Positions 61,761 through 64,000 of a stretch of DNA of 64,000 bases are shown here, piece after piece. The notes below the pieces were generated by a model. That model saw only the letters and a program-made list of their open reading frames with translations, did no database searches and was not told where the DNA came from. The DNA lies in assembly GCA_023091665.1 (NCBI GenBank), contig JALJCQ010000030.1:2420501-2484500 (forward strand). The letters run 5' to 3'. The position numbers and the translations under genes were made by a program. Source of the DNA: Pythium myriotylum (lineage: Eukaryota; Oomycota; Peronosporomycetes; Pythiales; Pythiaceae). Positions within the stretch are counted from its first letter, which is position 1, and each line of letters begins with the position of its first letter.

Positions 61761-62627
61761 ATGGCCTCCGCGCCTGAGTATTATGCGCCGGCCTCCGAGC
61801 GCATCGCCGAGCTCGTCGACATCCGCCGCGCCGCGAGTCTGGAAGACATCCGCGTCGACGTGGCCGTGGCGCACACCAACCAGCGCCTGCGCGCTCGCTT
61901 CTGTGTGAGTCTGCGGCGCCCTCACAACCGGACGTGGGCCTTCGGCGTCGAGATCAAGGAGGTCAAGCAGTTTGAGGCCCAGCTAGCCCACATGGCCAAG
62001 GCCCACAAAGGAAGCAAGTGCTCGTGTCGCGGTACGCACCTCGCCGACGGGTCCCCCCGCCGCGAGGGTGCTTGCGCAATGTGCGCGCTGCTGCGTCGTG
62101 ACCTCAAGCAGTGGCCCAAGTTCTCCCCGTTCAGCACCGTCGGCAAGCGACACTTGGACACCAAGTGTCGGATGCTCACGCAGTTTTTTTACCGACTCTT
62201 TCGCGTGGTGTCGTTAAACGCGCAGTGGGTGCAGACGTGTGATCTACTTCAGGAAATGCTTCGCATGACAGAGGCTCTCTGTCGCATGCAGTACGATGAC
62301 GACGGCACCGCTGTTGGTGTCATCAAGTCGCTGAAGCGCGTAACTCCCGTGATCTGCGAGTCGTCGTCTCTCCAAGCCAACCGAGGTGGCGAGGGTGAAT
62401 GCAGCATCTGCCTCAGCAGTCTTCACGAACCAGCCCAGGCCACGACGCTTGCAGCAGTAGAGACCCAGCAGTCTAATCAGCTGACGAGTCAGCCGACACA
62501 GGGAGTGGAACTGCCTTGTGGCCATCGCTTCCATGACTCGTGCATTTGTATGTGGTTTCATACCCGACTCAACTGCCCCGTGTGCAGACAGACTGTCACC
62601 CCCGTGCATGAAAACACCGAAGAGTAA
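61761..62627 (+). CDS. RING-H2 finger protein, probable E3 ubiquitin ligase
   Basis: A single exon of 288 residues. The C-terminus carries a RING-H2 finger: CSICLSSL, a Gln/Thr-rich loop of about 30 residues, then LPCGHRFHDSCICMWFHTRL and NCPVCRQTV, so all eight zinc ligands are present (C3-H2-C3) but with a long first loop. The N-terminal 170 residues have TWAFGVEIKEVKQFEAQLAH and a Cys cluster (CSCRG, CAMCALLRRDL), then RMLTQFFYRLFRVV. This shape weakly recalls a PX domain with an inserted Cys-rich loop, but the resemblance is not strong. No transmembrane segment. It converges on the ankyrin gene. Ubiquitin-ligase activity is inferred from the RING. Confidence 0.88.
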   Translation: MASAPEYYAPASERIAELVDIRRAASLEDIRVDVAVAHTNQRLRARFCVSLRRPHNRTWAFGVEIKEVKQFEAQLAHMAKAHKGSKCSCRGTHLADGSPRREGACAMCALLRRDLKQWPKFSPFSTVGKRHLDTKCRMLTQFFYRLFRVVSLNAQWVQTCDLLQEMLRMTEALCRMQYDDDGTAVGVIKSLKRVTPVICESSSLQANRGGEGECSICLSSLHEPAQATTLAAVETQQSNQLTSQPTQGVELPCGHRFHDSCICMWFHTRLNCPVCRQTVTPVHENTEE

Positions 62628-62682
62628 TTGAAAGTATTGTTGATGTACATGTGAGTGAAACATAGTATTACGAAGTACTTGG

Positions 62683-63700
62683 TCACGTCGTTTGGGTGAA
62701 CGACTGGAGGAGTTCAATCGCGTCTTTGTTGTCCCGCAATGTTGCAAAATGCATCGCATCCTCACCAAATTGATTCTTCGCTTCTAGGTCAGCTCCATGG
62801 GAGCGCAAGTAATCGATAATGTCGGTCTGGTTCTTCTTGGCCGCAATCATGAGGGGGGTGTACCCTTGTTCATCGGGGTGGTTAACATCACTGCCAGCTT
62901 CCACTAGAAGCCTCGCGACTTCAAGGTTGGGCCGCTCACAGTAGCAGGCATGGTGGAGAGGGAGAGAGCCGTTCTACACGACATTCATGCTTTGATGTCA
63001 GTTTGTCGTCCCACAAAGACAACTATGTCCTCGTACGATGTTCGTGATGGTTGCCTTCGCGTCAGCATCGAGAAGGAGTGTCACGCACTTAGCGCTCCCA
63101 GTGCGTGCCGCATTATGGAGGGGTGTGTTGCCAAACTGAACATGTGTCGTGTCAGAGTTGTTTAAGGCTTCATCGTTGACGGATCAAACCTGACCTGATT
63201 TTGCAGATCCACGAGAGAAGCGATGGGCTGATTCTCTTGTTGCTGCTGTATCTTTTTCAGAATCATCTCCATTATCTCTGGCTCGTCTCGAAAGGCGGCC
63301 TCATGGAGAGGGCTGTTGCGGTCCTATTCCGTGCAAGCATGTCAAAGCTCGTGGCCGTTTCCACCCCAGAGCATGCAATCAGCAGCGTTCAGCTTCGTAC
63401 AGGTGTCTTGAGTTCTCCGAGGTCTGCACCGGCCTCAAGTAATATGGCCACGACTTCTTTGTGGCCGTTTGCGATAGCGGCGATGAGTGCTGTGGCGCCG
63501 TACTATCACATGGCGCGTCCGTCAGCTCTGCGACATCGAGAGCCAAGTCGCACCCTCGCGGCTCGCACCGACTGCTGGCGGTGCCAGTTGATCGCGGCGT
63601 TCGGGTCGCGAACGAGCGCGGCCACCTCCTTCGCGTCTCCGTTCGCGCTGGCCTCGAAGAGCCTCAGCGTCTCCTGCTTGACGTCGCGGTTGGAGCTCAT
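62683..63700 (-). CDS. Ankyrin-repeat protein, five exons
   Basis: Minus-strand exons 63700-63569, 63502-63401, 63323-63195, 63135-63037 and 62973-62683 are all phase 0 (introns 66, 77, 59, 63 nt) and give 250 residues. It consists of about six ankyrin repeats: LFEASANGDAKEVAALV, YGATALIAAIANGHKEVVAI, NSPLHEAAFRDEPEIMEMIL, FGNTPLHNAARTGSAKCV, NGSLPLHHACYCERPNLEVA and QGYTPLMIAAKKNQTDIIDY, with a degenerate last one. Each intron falls at or near a repeat border, so exons and repeats are nearly in register. No other domain is visible, so it is probably a binding adaptor of unknown partner. It diverges from the secreted-protein gene with a 119-bp gap. Confidence 0.9.
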
Positions 63701-63819
63701 CGCACCGACTGCATCCAGGATCGCGTCTCTTCACGCCACGGTCACTATGCCGTCACTCTGTCGAGGAGTCCCACCTCGTCGACAGGCGTCCCCATTCTGA
63801 GAAGGGTCCCCTCTCACCC

Positions 63820-64000
63820 ATGAAGGCTGCTGTGCTTCTGCTCGCGACGACGCTCTGCCTCGGGCTCGGCACCGACGCGCGGCGCCTGGCGTCGGACTCC
63901 TCGTCCATGGGCCAAGTGTCGGCGTGTCGCGGCGGCAAGGACGTCCTCCTCGCGCTCCACGACAAGCAGGACGATCTCCACAAGCTGCTCGACGTCTGCA
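63820..64000 (+). CDS. Small secreted protein, N-terminus only
   Basis: An ATG at 63820 opens a frame that runs off the right edge. The first 20 residues (MKAAVLLLATTLCLGLGTDA) are a clear signal peptide with cleavage likely after GTDA or nearby. The mature start is RRLASDSSSMGQVSAC, then a Lys/Asp-rich amphipathic stretch (GGKDVLLALHDKQDDLHKLL) and a second Cys at the window edge. Secreted small Cys-containing proteins are common in oomycetes. RRLA resembles but does not match the RxLR effector motif, so I do not call it an effector. No domain can be assigned from the visible 60 residues. Confidence 0.6.
   Translation, partial: MKAAVLLLATTLCLGLGTDARRLASDSSSMGQVSACRGGKDVLLALHDKQDDLHKLLDVC

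Overview
The window looks like gene-dense nuclear DNA from a flagellate-bearing stramenopile, most probably an oomycete. I infer this from uniformly short GT-AG introns (about 51-94 nt, one exception of 340 nt), intergenic gaps mostly of 30-500 nt, genes on both strands, strongly G/C-ending codons at many 5' ends, an axonemal dynein heavy chain, and a PP2C/cyclic-nucleotide/kinase fusion protein. Genus and species cannot be fixed by eye. I rebuilt exon structures by hand: every multi-exon model below keeps frame through its junctions, but none has transcript support.

Layout. 1-6.4 kb: the 5' end of a truncated minus-strand gene, a small unknown gene, a lipin-like phosphatidate phosphatase, malate synthase, and a TKL-type kinase with a putative myristoylation site. 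6.5-20.6 kb: one uninterrupted 14-kb exon for an axonemal dynein heavy chain. 21-28.3 kb: a tail-anchored coiled-coil protein whose start codon abuts an octamer repeat; a 12-exon gene encoding PP2C, two cyclic-nucleotide-binding domains and a degenerate kinase; and an unexplained GC-rich, ORF-dense gap. 28.4-37.4 kb: a 2,889-residue DmX/Rav1-like protein with an internal PDZ domain and a C-terminal C2 domain.

37.4-50.5 kb is mostly housekeeping genes: an unknown protein divergent from an NAA50-like acetyltransferase, with overlapping start codons; a 2-oxoglutarate/Fe(II) oxygenase; an SDR; a mitochondrial aldehyde dehydrogenase; two paralogous glutamine-amidotransferase-like proteins flanking ERO1; seryl-tRNA synthetase; and COP9 signalosome subunit 6. 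50.6-64 kb: a PH-ELMO protein; a cluster of four membrane-anchored, M14-like (DUF2817-type) putative metallohydrolases sharing one intron position; ribosomal protein eL8, whose first coding exon is only the ATG; a RING-H2 protein; an ankyrin-repeat protein; and the start of a small secreted protein.

No CRISPR array, rRNA, tRNA, complete transposon or virus-like gene was recognised. The genes do not form one pathway. Unusual features are the PP2C/cNBD/pseudokinase fusion, the DmX protein with PDZ and C2 domains, the M14-like cluster, the palindromic overlapping starts at 37976-37981, and the long structured intron of the eL8 gene.
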